This document shows positions 32,993 through 40,897 of a stretch of DNA of 64,000 nt, piece by piece (within the stretch, counting starts at the first letter, position 1; every line of letters starts with the position of its first letter). The position numbers and the translations under genes were made by a program. Under the pieces are notes generated by a model that worked only from the letters and a program-made list of their open reading frames with translations, searched no databases and was not told the DNA's origin. Source of the DNA: Novosphingobium endophyticum (GTDB taxonomy: Bacteria > Pseudomonadota > Alphaproteobacteria > Sphingomonadales > Sphingomonadaceae); the NCBI RefSeq assembly GCF_014640675.1, contig NZ_BMHK01000004.1:62001-126000 (forward strand), given 5' to 3'.

Positions 32993-33802
32993 GTGAGCGC
33001 CCTGCCTGCCGACCAAGCCCGCTACATCTTCACCTTGACCGGGGGACGTACCGGTACCGCTTGGCTCGCCCACTTCCTCGGTGCGAGCCTCGACGTCCAG
33101 GCCGTGCACGAATGGCTGCGTATCGATGACTTCGGTTTGCGCATGCCGGACATCAAGATCATGCGAAGCTTCAACGAGCGGGGTAATGATGCGCTCGTCC
33201 AGTCCTTCTGGAAGGGCAAGCTGGACGAGATCGCGCCGATGCCGCTCTACATCGAGACGAACCACACGCTGGGCAAGTGCGGGCTGGTCGAGAACCTTGC
33301 CGGGTCGCCTCTGGCCGCCGCCACTGCCCTGATCGTTCTGCGTCGCGATCTGGTGACGCAGTGCAAGAGCTATATCGCCAGAGGCGACTTCCTGAACATC
33401 ACCATCAACTGGCAGTGGTATCTCCACACGAGCTACAAGAACGCGATCATCAATCCCGCGCCGTTCCTGCAGATGGGGCAAGTCGGCCTGGCCATCTGGT
33501 ACACTTACGAGATGGACGTGCGGCAGCACTATTACGTGGCGAAATACGCAGACCGCCTGCGCCTGATCGAGGCGCGGCTCGAGCAAATCACGTCCGAGCC
33601 TGGCGCGCGCGCGTTGCTGGACGCGCTGGGCTTCGCGGACCGGCCCGTGCGGATTCCGCCCCCGAGCAATACCGGCGGCCGCAAGCTCGATGCGCAGACC
33701 GCTGCGCATGTCGAGCAATTCATGGGGCGGATCGACTACAATCCCGAGGCGCTGCTGCGCGCCTACGCGAGCGACGGGCGCAGTCTGGACGGATTGGTCT
33801 GA
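32993..33802 (+). CDS. Sulfotransferase-like P-loop protein
   Basis: 269 residues. The N-terminal TLTGGRTGTAWLAHFLGAS resembles the 5'-phosphosulfate loop of sulfotransferases. The central ATALIVLRRDLVTQCKSYI has the R and following Ser/Thr positions of the 3'-phosphate motif. The C-terminus is conserved-looking but not diagnostic. The acceptor is unknown. It lies after the ferBA terminator and is convergent with a TPR/GT41 glycosyltransferase gene, so both could modify a surface protein or glycan (inference). The start codon is GTG at 32993. Confidence 0.6.
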   Translation: MSALPADQARYIFTLTGGRTGTAWLAHFLGASLDVQAVHEWLRIDDFGLRMPDIKIMRSFNERGNDALVQSFWKGKLDEIAPMPLYIETNHTLGKCGLVENLAGSPLAAATALIVLRRDLVTQCKSYIARGDFLNITINWQWYLHTSYKNAIINPAPFLQMGQVGLAIWYTYEMDVRQHYYVAKYADRLRLIEARLEQITSEPGARALLDALGFADRPVRIPPPSNTGGRKLDAQTAAHVEQFMGRIDYNPEALLRAYASDGRSLDGLV

Positions 33803-33847
33803 GAGGCCGCGCTATTTGAGCGCATTACCAAAGGCTGGCGCTCGCCC

Positions 33848-36082
33848 CTACGCGATATCGAGGTGATCGGGCACAAGGCCCTTCACGCGCCGGGCGTGCA
33901 TCGCCTCGAAGGCGCGTTCCAGCCGGCGGGTGTAGTCGGCTGTGCGGAACAGCGGCGCTTCGGCCCGCCTCTCGGCAAGGCGGCCGCGCAGATCCCGCAG
34001 CTTTTCGGGATGGCTGGCAAGGTCGAGCGCCATGGCCTCGTATTCGGCCTCGCTCGAGACGACAAGCTCGGGCAGTCCCGCCGCCTGGACGAGGCTGGCG
34101 GCGACGCGGGCGACGAACTGGCGGCCCGGCATGGTCAGCACCGGCAGCCCGGCCCAGAGCGCGTCGCTGGCGGTGGTGTGGGCATTGACCGCGAAGCTGT
34201 CGAGAAAAAGGTCGGCGTGGCCCAGGCGGCCGAGATGCTCCCGGTGCGGCATCCACGGCGCGAAGACCAGCCGCGAGCGGTCGATGCCGCGTGCTTCGGC
34301 CTCGCGCATCAGGTTGCCCTCGGCCCACGTGTTGGTGCGGAACAGCCACAGGACACTGCCCTCGACCTTACCCAGCAGCCGCGACCAGATGTCGAATTCG
34401 CGCGGGGTGATCTTGTAGGTGTCGTTGAACGAGCAGAAGACGAAGGCGTCTTCGGGCAGTCCATGCCCGGCCCGGCCCCGCGCGCCGGGCACGATGGCGC
34501 GCTGATCGTCGTTGGGCTGATAGGCCCCGGCGAGGCGGACGATCTTCTCGCTGAAATGGAACTCGGAGCCGGAGGGCACGGTCACGTGGTCGGCGATGAA
34601 GTAGTCGAACGCGGGATGCCCCATGGTTCCCGGATAGCCCAGATAGTTGATCTGGACCGGCGCCAGCCGCTGGCCGAACATGCGGCTGCGCGACCCGCGC
34701 GTGAAGCCCTTGAGGTCGACGGCGATGTCGATGCCGTCGCCGCGCGCCCTGGCGGCGACCTGCTCGTCGGTCATCCCGCCGATCTCGGTGAAGCTGTCGA
34801 CATGGGCGAGCAGGTGCGCGCGCATGGCGTCGTCCTCGCGCCGGGGTCCATAGCTGTAGGCATGGATCGCGTAGCGCGAGCGGTCGTGCTCGCGCAGCAC
34901 GCCGGCGAGGAGGTACATCGTTGCGTGATCGTGGAAGTCGGCCGAGAAATAGCCGATGCGGATGCGCCCGTCCGCCGAGGGGGCAGGCGCCGGAACCTCG
35001 GCGATGTCCGGGGCGAAGGTCCGGGCGGCGAAGGCGTGCGACCGGGCGCGCTGGTGCATGGGATCGTCGACGAACGTGAAGGCCGCGAACGGCGGCACGC
35101 TGTCCATGCTGCTCGCCGGTAGCCGCGCGAATTCGGCGCGCGTGGACCAGTCGCAGATGTGCGCTTCCTGAAACAGCGCATAGAGGTGCGCGCCGCCGTC
35201 GTTCGGATCGACGGCCAGCGCCGATCGGAACGCGGCGATGGCGTCGGGCAGTTCGCCGGTCTTCACCAGCGCCTTGCCCTTGTTGACCATGGCCCCGGTA
35301 TTGGCCGGATCCGCGCCCAGCGCCTTGTCGTAGGCGGCCAGCGCTTCGTCCACGCGGTCGAGCGCGAATAGGGCGCTACCCATGTTGTTGTGCGCATCGC
35401 TGTGCGCCGGGCGAAGCTGCGCGGCACGCTCGAGATGCGCGAGCGCGTCGGCGTGCAGAAGCCGGTTCGCCTTGAGGTTGCCGAGGTTATAATGCGCGTC
35501 GGCATAGTCGGGCGAGATACGCAGCGCCTGTGCGTAGTACTCCTCCGCCTCGTCGGTGCGGCCGGACTGCTCCAGCAGGTTCGCGAGATTGTAGCGCGCA
35601 TCGGCATAGTCCGGATTGTCGGCGGCGACCTTGCGGTAGACTTCCTCCGCCTCGGCCAGCTTCCCCTGCCGTTTCAGCACGATGGCAAGATTGTTGCTGC
35701 TGGCGGCGGCCTTGGGATCGGCCGTGAGCGCGCGCCAAAACGCGGCTTCCGCGGCAGGCAGGTCGTCCAGCGCCAGCAGCGCCGCGCCCTGGAGGTTGTG
35801 GATCGTGTAGTTATGCGGAAACGCCTCGCCGAGCTGCGCGCCAAGCCGGGCGGCATCTTCCATGCGGCCGGACTTGTAGGCCTCGACCATGGCATCGAGC
35901 TGGCGCTGCGCCGCATTGCCGTTCGCCGGCGCGGGCGCGTCGAGCGCGCGCAGCGCCGCCTGGAGGCGCTTGTTGCGTGGAAACTGATCGAGCGCCTGCC
36001 GGTAGAGCGCCCGCGCGGACTCGATCTCACCCCGTTTTGCGGCGCTCTTCGCCTTGATCAGGACGCTTTCCAGCCCGCTCAT
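33848..36082 (-). CDS. TPR-repeat glycosyltransferase, SPINDLY/OGT type (GT41)
   Basis: 744 residues. At least six tetratricopeptide repeats run from about residue 30 to 290 (for example YADAHYNLGNLKANRLLHAD, AHSDAHNNMGSALFALDRVD). A GT41 catalytic part follows from about 370, with VQINYLGYPGTMGHPAFDYF, SFNDTYKITPREFDIWSRLL and LWAGLPVLTMPGRQFVARVA. The family attaches sugars to Ser/Thr of proteins. In Caulobacter a TPR/GT41 protein, FlmG, glycosylates flagellin. No flagellar gene is present here, so the target is unknown. The start at 36082 has GGGGGAA upstream; an ATG at 36100 has none. Confidence 0.85.
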   Translation of the reverse strand: MSGLESVLIKAKSAAKRGEIESARALYRQALDQFPRNKRLQAALRALDAPAPANGNAAQRQLDAMVEAYKSGRMEDAARLGAQLGEAFPHNYTIHNLQGAALLALDDLPAAEAAFWRALTADPKAAASSNNLAIVLKRQGKLAEAEEVYRKVAADNPDYADARYNLANLLEQSGRTDEAEEYYAQALRISPDYADAHYNLGNLKANRLLHADALAHLERAAQLRPAHSDAHNNMGSALFALDRVDEALAAYDKALGADPANTGAMVNKGKALVKTGELPDAIAAFRSALAVDPNDGGAHLYALFQEAHICDWSTRAEFARLPASSMDSVPPFAAFTFVDDPMHQRARSHAFAARTFAPDIAEVPAPAPSADGRIRIGYFSADFHDHATMYLLAGVLREHDRSRYAIHAYSYGPRREDDAMRAHLLAHVDSFTEIGGMTDEQVAARARGDGIDIAVDLKGFTRGSRSRMFGQRLAPVQINYLGYPGTMGHPAFDYFIADHVTVPSGSEFHFSEKIVRLAGAYQPNDDQRAIVPGARGRAGHGLPEDAFVFCSFNDTYKITPREFDIWSRLLGKVEGSVLWLFRTNTWAEGNLMREAEARGIDRSRLVFAPWMPHREHLGRLGHADLFLDSFAVNAHTTASDALWAGLPVLTMPGRQFVARVAASLVQAAGLPELVVSSEAEYEAMALDLASHPEKLRDLRGRLAERRAEAPLFRTADYTRRLERAFEAMHARRVKGLVPDHLDIA

Positions 36083-36267
36083 CGTATTCCCCCGGCTCAT
36101 GCTTCGCTAGGGGATCGGGCTAGGCAATCATGGTTCATATTTTGCGACCCCAGGCATAAGGGAAATGCCGTATATATGGCGGTCACGGGTCTTTGATCGC
36201 GAGCAAGGAACAGCAGCACGATCCCTGCCATTCGTGCAAGCAAGTGGACCGGCACGGGAGTATCAGC

Positions 36268-36585
36268 ATGAACGAATATCAGGAGATTGCGCAGCGCCTT
36301 CGCCGGGAGCTTGCCGAACTCGTGAAGCGGGCGCAGGCCGTCGAGGAGGAACTGAGCCATCCGCTCGATGCCGACTCTTCCGAGCAGGCGGTCGATCTGG
36401 CGGACGATGAATCGCTCGAGGGCCTGGGGGAAGTCCTTCGCGGGCAGATCCGCGACATCCAGCAGGCCATGCTCCGCATTGATCGCGGCGAATACGGCAC
36501 TTGCGCGAATTGCGGCGGCGAGATCGGTCTGGCGCGGCTCAAGGCGTTGCCGACGGCGACGCGGTGTATAGCCTGCGCGGATTGA
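36268..36585 (+). CDS. DksA/TraR family C4 zinc-finger protein
   Basis: 105 residues. A helical part with LRRELAELVKRAQAVEEEL precedes a four-Cys zinc finger (C-A-N-C-G ... C-I-A-C, about residues 79-103). The conserved GEYGTCANCG and LPTATRCIAC are the family's marks. DksA proper is longer and has a coiled-coil tip with two Asp. This short form may still bind RNA polymerase or act in stress control. The start at 36268 follows GGGAG. It is divergent from the GT41 gene. Confidence 0.88.
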   Translation: MNEYQEIAQRLRRELAELVKRAQAVEEELSHPLDADSSEQAVDLADDESLEGLGEVLRGQIRDIQQAMLRIDRGEYGTCANCGGEIGLARLKALPTATRCIACAD

Positions 36586-36614
36586 GGCCACGCTTCCAGT
36601 TCTGCCCGCTTCCC

Positions 36615-37601
36615 CTAAGGAACCAGCACCAGCGCGCCTTCCACGTCGCCGGCGCGCAGGCGGTCCAGCGCGGCGTTCGCCTGGTCCAGCGGCACCGCGG
36701 TAACATGGGTGCGTACCGGCACTTGCGCCGCGAGGCCCAGGAACTCGGTGCCGTCGTCGCGCGTGAGGTTGGCTACCGAGAGGATAGAACGCTCTTCCCA
36801 CAGGTCCGCGTAAGGGAAGCCGGGAATGTCCGACATGTGAATGCCGGCGCACACCACGCGTCCGCCTTTCCTGACCGCCTTGAGCGCGCGGGGAACCAGC
36901 GCGCCGACAGGGGCGAAGATGATCGCGGCGTCGAGGGGGGCGGGCGGCGTTTCCGACGAACCGCCGGCCCAGGCGCAGCCCAGCTGCCGGGCAAAGGCCT
37001 GTGCGGTGGTGTCGCCATCGCGGGTGAAGGCGAAAACCTCGCGGCCCTGCCAAACCGCCAGCTGCGCAAGGATATGCGCCGCCGCGCCGAAGCCGTAGAG
37101 CCCCAGTACCGGCGCATCGCCCGCCATGCGATACGAACGGTAGCCGATCAGCCCCGCGCAGAGCAGCGGTGCGGCGTGCAGGTCGTCAAAGGCGTCCGGC
37201 AGCGCGAAGCAATAGCGCGCATCGGCGATGCAATGCGTGGCAAAGCCCCCGTCGCGGGTGAAGCCGGTGAAGAGCGGATCGTCGCACAGGTTCTCGCGGT
37301 GGCTGGCGCAATAGGGGCAGGTTCCGCAAGTATGCCCCAGCCACGGCACGCCGACGCGCTGGCCCATGGCAAAGCCGGTGACGCCGGCTCCTACCGCCTC
37401 GATCCTTCCGACGATCTCATGCCCCGGCACGATCGGCAGCGTTCCGCGAATGTCACCGTCGACGACATGAAGGTCGGTGCGGCACACGCCGCAGGCGGCG
37501 ATCGCGATCCGCACTTCGGCGGCGCCGGGCTCGGGGCGCCTGCGCTCGACCATGCGGAGCGGCGTGCCGGGCGCATCGAGCTGCATGGCGCGCATGGTCA
37601 T
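36615..37601 (-). CDS. Zinc-dependent alcohol dehydrogenase (MDR superfamily)
   Basis: 328 residues. The catalytic zinc site is in ACGVCRTDLHVVDG plus GHEIVGRIEA, and the structural zinc cysteines are in CGTCPYCASHRENLCDDPLF. The nucleotide-binding region LGLYGFGAAAHILAQLA has the usual Gly pattern with Ala in the third position. Related enzymes (AdhP type) oxidise small alcohols with NAD. It is the fourth gene of a minus-strand operon (11 bases after the phosphoribosyltransferase), which appears to be under an EcfG-type promoter. Confidence 0.92.
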   Translation of the reverse strand: MTMRAMQLDAPGTPLRMVERRRPEPGAAEVRIAIAACGVCRTDLHVVDGDIRGTLPIVPGHEIVGRIEAVGAGVTGFAMGQRVGVPWLGHTCGTCPYCASHRENLCDDPLFTGFTRDGGFATHCIADARYCFALPDAFDDLHAAPLLCAGLIGYRSYRMAGDAPVLGLYGFGAAAHILAQLAVWQGREVFAFTRDGDTTAQAFARQLGCAWAGGSSETPPAPLDAAIIFAPVGALVPRALKAVRKGGRVVCAGIHMSDIPGFPYADLWEERSILSVANLTRDDGTEFLGLAAQVPVRTHVTAVPLDQANAALDRLRAGDVEGALVLVP

Positions 37602-37612
37602 GGCTGCGCCTG

Positions 37613-38299
37613 TCAGTTTGCCTCGGTTTCCCGAACGCCCGGCTTTTCCCAGAGTTTCGCCTCGGCGAGCAACCGGACGACTTCCTCGTCCGATGTCTGG
37701 TCGAACCGGAGATAATGCATGCCTACCGCATAGAAGGGGAACGGCGAGGCGAGGCAGATCACCTGGTCGCAGAGCGGCTCGAGTTCCGGCAGCACTTCGT
37801 CCGGCGCCAGCGGAACGGCGAGCACTATCTTCGCCGGCCGCGCCCTGGCGAGGGCCTTCAGCGCGGCGCGCACGGTGCGGCCGGTGGCGATCCCGTCGTC
37901 GACGACGATCGCCGTGCGCCCCGCGAGCGAGATCGCAGGGCCGGTGCGGTAAAGCGCGCGGCGCCGCTCGATCTCGGCGAGCTGGCGGGCGATCTGCATG
38001 TCGATATAGTCCTGGTTCGCCCCGGCCATCCGCGCCGCGTCTTCGTCGATCACCACTTGCGGCGCGGCGCCGTCGACGAGGGCGCCGATGCCGTATTCCT
38101 CGTGGCCGGGCGCGCCGATCTTGCGGACCATCAACACGTCGAGCGGAGCGCCGAGCGCCTTGGCCACTTCGAAGCCCACCGGCACTCCGCCGCGCGGCAG
38201 CGCGAGCACGACGGGGTTCTCGAATGCGAACGCGTCGATTTCCTTCGCGAGCGCCTGGCCGGCGTCCTTGCGGTCGCGGAAGCTTGCCTGTGTCACCAT
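37613..38299 (-). CDS. Phosphoribosyltransferase family protein
   Basis: 228 residues. The PRPP-binding loop is TAIVVDDGIATGRTVRAALK (about residues 128-147) with two acidic residues at the expected place. The N-terminal VLALPRGGVPVGFEVAKALG is typical of the uncharacterised stress-associated PRTase group, often fused or adjacent to dienelactone-hydrolase-like genes. It overlaps the hydrolase gene by 7 bases. The base substrate is unknown. Confidence 0.87.
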   Translation of the reverse strand: MVTQASFRDRKDAGQALAKEIDAFAFENPVVLALPRGGVPVGFEVAKALGAPLDVLMVRKIGAPGHEEYGIGALVDGAAPQVVIDEDAARMAGANQDYIDMQIARQLAEIERRRALYRTGPAISLAGRTAIVVDDGIATGRTVRAALKALARARPAKIVLAVPLAPDEVLPELEPLCDQVICLASPFPFYAVGMHYLRFDQTSDEEVVRLLAEAKLWEKPGVRETEAN

Positions 38300-38955
38300 G
38301 TCGCGTCTCCCAGCTGGTGGCGGAACCAGTTGCTCGCGTGCGTTACGACCTCGTCGAGCGTGCCCGGTTCCTCGAAGAGATGGCCGGCGCCGGGTATGAT
38401 CACCATCTTCCGCTCGCAGCGCATGGCGTCATGGGCGGCGGCATTGAGTTCGATGACCACGCCGTCGCGTTCGCCGACGATCAGAAGCGTGGGCGCGCGC
38501 ACGCGCGACAGCGCGTCCGCGCCGGCCAGGTCCGGCCGGCCTCCGCGCGAGACGACGGCCGCGATGCGAGGGTCGTCCGCCGCCGCTCTCAGCGCCGCGC
38601 CGCCGCCGGTGCTGGCGCCGAAATAGCAGAGGCGCAGATCCCGCGTCTCCGGCCGCTCCGCCGCCCAGTCTGCCGCCAGACGCAGCCGCGAGGCCAGCAG
38701 TCCGATATCGAAGACGTTGCGGCGGTCGCGTTCCTCGTAGGGTGTCAGCAGGTCGAGCAGCAGCGTCGCCATCCCGTCCTCGCGCAGGCGGGCCGCGACG
38801 TGGTTGTTGCGCGGGCTGAGCCGCCCGCTGCCGCTGCCGTGGGCGAAGATGACGAGGCCCTTCGCGGTCTGCGGCACGCCGAGGATCGCCGGCAGGCCCA
38901 GCCGCCTGTCGATGCGCACCTCGTGCGGCGCGCTGGTGAGGGAAGCCGCGCTCAT
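38293..38955 (-). CDS. Alpha/beta hydrolase, dienelactone-hydrolase-like
   Basis: 220 residues. GLVIFAHGSGSGRLSPRN gives the oxyanion strand, and LCYFGASTGGGAALRAA holds the nucleophile elbow with Ser replacing the Cys of true dienelactone hydrolases. The acid and His lie in LIVGERDGVV and GAGHLFEEPG. The substrate is unknown. It is paired with the phosphoribosyltransferase gene (7-base overlap) and with the erythromycin-esterase-like gene upstream (ATGA overlap), which is a frequent trio in proteobacteria. Confidence 0.87.
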   Translation of the reverse strand: MSAASLTSAPHEVRIDRRLGLPAILGVPQTAKGLVIFAHGSGSGRLSPRNNHVAARLREDGMATLLLDLLTPYEERDRRNVFDIGLLASRLRLAADWAAERPETRDLRLCYFGASTGGGAALRAAADDPRIAAVVSRGGRPDLAGADALSRVRAPTLLIVGERDGVVIELNAAAHDAMRCERKMVIIPGAGHLFEEPGTLDEVVTHASNWFRHQLGDATW

Positions 38956-40277
38956 AGCCCGAACGGCCAGGTTTCCGGCGCGCCGCGGGGCCGTTCATGG
39001 CCCAGCGGGGTCACCGCCCTGGTCTCCTCGAACCAGACGAAGGCATCGAACTGATCGGCGATGACCGCTTCGAAGTAGTGGCTCGCCAGCTCCGTCTCTG
39101 GCCGGTAGATCACGCCGATCGCGCGTTCGAGCAGGGTTTGCGAGAGCAGCTCGACAAGTCCGCGATCCTTGTGCCCGCGCCAGTCGGTCAGGCTGCGGGC
39201 ATGGCCGGTGCGGCGGAAGGCGGCCTCCCAGCTGTCGTCGCGCGCGGGACGGACGTTCTTGACGTGCATGTCCGCGCCCCAGTCGGAGGCGGCGGCGACC
39301 GTGCCCCGGTCCGTTCCGAAGCCGACCAGCACCGCCTCGTCGCCATAGGCGGCGCGGACCAGTTCGCCGATGTTGAATTCGCCGCGCCAGCCCATCGCCG
39401 TCGCCGAGGCATTGCCGATATGCGAGTTGTGCGCCCAGATCACCGCGCGGGCGTCCTCGCGATGGGCCATGAGGCGCAGCAGCGTATCGAACATGTGCCG
39501 GTCGCGCAGGTTCCAGCTCGACGCGGCGCCGCGATACATCGCGCGGTAGTATTGCTCGGCGGCGCGAACGATGCGGGCGTTCTGCTCGGCATCGAAAAAG
39601 GCCTCGCCGTCCTCCCTCATATATTCCATGCGTTCGGCCAGCAGGCTCTGGAGCTGCGCGACGACCGCATCCTCGCAGTCCCGCAGCGTGCCGTATTCCA
39701 CTTCGCGTCCGTAGCGCTGCGGCTCGTCACGCCACGGCATCAGGCAGGCGTAGCGACGCCGTGCCTCGGTGGCGGCGGCCGGATCGTTGGCATCGAGATA
39801 GGCGATCACGGCATGGATCGATTCGCTCAGCGAATAGACGTCGAGCCCGTGCATGCTCGCGCGGTCCTCTTCGGGCAGGGCCTCGTTGTGGCCGCGCAGC
39901 CAGTCGGCGAAAGCCAGGACTTCCTCGTTGCGCCACATCCAGGTCGGGAAGCGCAGGAACGGCTCGCCTCGTCGCGGGCGCGAGGCACGGTGGCGGGTAT
40001 AGGCGTCGATCCGGGCGATGTCCGGCCAGTCCCCCTCCACGGCGACGATATTGAAGCCGTGGCGCTCGATCAGCCGGCGGGTGATGGCCGCGCGCGCGGC
40101 GTAGAATTCATGCGTGCCGTGCGTTGCCTCGCCCAGCAGCACGACGCGCGCGTCGCCGAAGCGGTCGAAGGCATCGGCGAAGGTCGGTGCATCGGGGCCG
40201 GGCAGGGTTTCGGCGGCCGCCCGCAGACCCTGAATGAACCGGGTTTCGTCAATCGCGATGCGGTTCTGGATCGTCAT
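38952..40277 (-). CDS. Erythromycin esterase family protein
   Basis: 441 residues. The family's VVLLGEATHGTHEFYAARAAI holds the Glu-x-x-H motif, and GFNIVAVEGDWPD follows. AVIWAHNSHIGNA has the second conserved His pair. True erythromycin esterases hydrolyse the macrolide lactone, but most family members in this type of trio have no demonstrated drug activity, so I do not call it a resistance gene. It is first in a four-gene operon and preceded by a GGAAC-N17-CGTT promoter. Confidence 0.9.
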   Translation of the reverse strand: MTIQNRIAIDETRFIQGLRAAAETLPGPDAPTFADAFDRFGDARVVLLGEATHGTHEFYAARAAITRRLIERHGFNIVAVEGDWPDIARIDAYTRHRASRPRRGEPFLRFPTWMWRNEEVLAFADWLRGHNEALPEEDRASMHGLDVYSLSESIHAVIAYLDANDPAAATEARRRYACLMPWRDEPQRYGREVEYGTLRDCEDAVVAQLQSLLAERMEYMREDGEAFFDAEQNARIVRAAEQYYRAMYRGAASSWNLRDRHMFDTLLRLMAHREDARAVIWAHNSHIGNASATAMGWRGEFNIGELVRAAYGDEAVLVGFGTDRGTVAAASDWGADMHVKNVRPARDDSWEAAFRRTGHARSLTDWRGHKDRGLVELLSQTLLERAIGVIYRPETELASHYFEAVIADQFDAFVWFEETRAVTPLGHERPRGAPETWPFGL

Positions 40278-40326
40278 GCGCGCCTCCGCGCGTTTGCCTG
40301 TTTACGAAACATCCTCCCCCCAGCTT

Positions 40327-40352
40327 AACGGCAAGGCTATCCGCAATGTTCC
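40327..40352 (-). promoter_or_regulatory. EcfG-type general stress promoter of the hydrolase operon
   Basis: On the minus strand GGAAC (40352-40348) and CGTT (40330-40327) are 17 bases apart, matching the known alphaproteobacterial EcfG consensus GGAAC-N16/17-CGTT. The predicted start of transcription is about 40 bases before the ATG at 40277. No other intergenic match was noticed in the window. Confidence 0.7.
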
Positions 40353-40374
40353 CGAGTAGTGACACACCGAGAAC

Positions 40375-40797
40375 ATGCCGCTAAGGGCTGCGCCCGTGCG
40401 CACGCTTCGGCAGTTTTTCCGGGATCGTCCCGCCCTCGCAGCCCTGCTGCTGGCGGCCGCGCTTTGCCTGAAAATCGTCCTGCCGGCGGGCTACATGCCG
40501 AGCGCCGCGGGCAGCGACATGGTCGTCGCGCTGTGCTCATCCATGGCGCCCGAAGGACAGACGGTGACGATCCGCATTCCGGGCAAGGCGGGACAGGATG
40601 ATATGTCCGGTTCGGCCAAGCAATCCTGCGCCTTCGCGCCGCTTGCCGCCGCCGTGTTGGGTTCGGTCCCGCCCGCGATCGTGCTGGCCGCGCTGCTGTT
40701 CGTCTTCGTTGCCGCGATCCTGGGGCAGCCGCTGGCGCTGCGGCCGGTCACGGCGCGAATCCGTCCACCGAGCCAGGGGCCACCCGCTTTCGCCTGA
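40375..40797 (+). CDS. DUF2946-like membrane-associated protein
   Basis: 140 residues. An N-terminal helix (ALAALLLAAALCLKIVLPAGYMPS) is followed by a short periplasmic part with Cys (VALCSSMAP, QSCAFAPLAAA) and a second helix (PAIVLAALLFVFVAAILG). The pattern fits DUF2946, whose members usually precede TonB-dependent copper or siderophore receptors and PepSY proteins, as here. The function is unknown. The receptor follows after 100 bases that contain direct repeats. Confidence 0.72.
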   Translation: MPLRAAPVRTLRQFFRDRPALAALLLAAALCLKIVLPAGYMPSAAGSDMVVALCSSMAPEGQTVTIRIPGKAGQDDMSGSAKQSCAFAPLAAAVLGSVPPAIVLAALLFVFVAAILGQPLALRPVTARIRPPSQGPPAFA

Positions 40798-40850
40798 ACC
40801 GATAGCCGCGCCGTGGGCTCACTGCCCGCGGTTAGGAACCACATTCCGCG

Positions 40851-40887
40851 CCTAGGTGCTCTTCAGAACGCCCTAGGTGCCGTTCAG
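40851..40887 (+). promoter_or_regulatory. Tandem 16-bp direct repeats 21 bp apart before the TonB receptor
   Basis: CCTAGGTGCTCTTCAG at 40851-40866 and CCTAGGTGCCGTTCAG at 40872-40887 differ at two positions and are spaced exactly two helical turns apart. A weaker third copy may begin at about 40829 (CGGTTAGG). The second repeat ends 10 bases before the receptor ATG. This looks like a regulator binding site, but no regulator gene is adjacent. Confidence 0.5.
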
Positions 40888-40897
40888 GTGATTTCCC

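Noticed and set aside
36193..36268. EcfG promoter before the DksA-like gene (GGAAC near 36208)
   Set aside because: The matching downstream element reads CATT rather than CGTT and would lie too close to the start codon.
38952..40277. Macrolide resistance determinant
   Set aside because: Family membership alone does not show drug hydrolysis; the operon context with a hydrolase and PRTase and a stress promoter points to another role.
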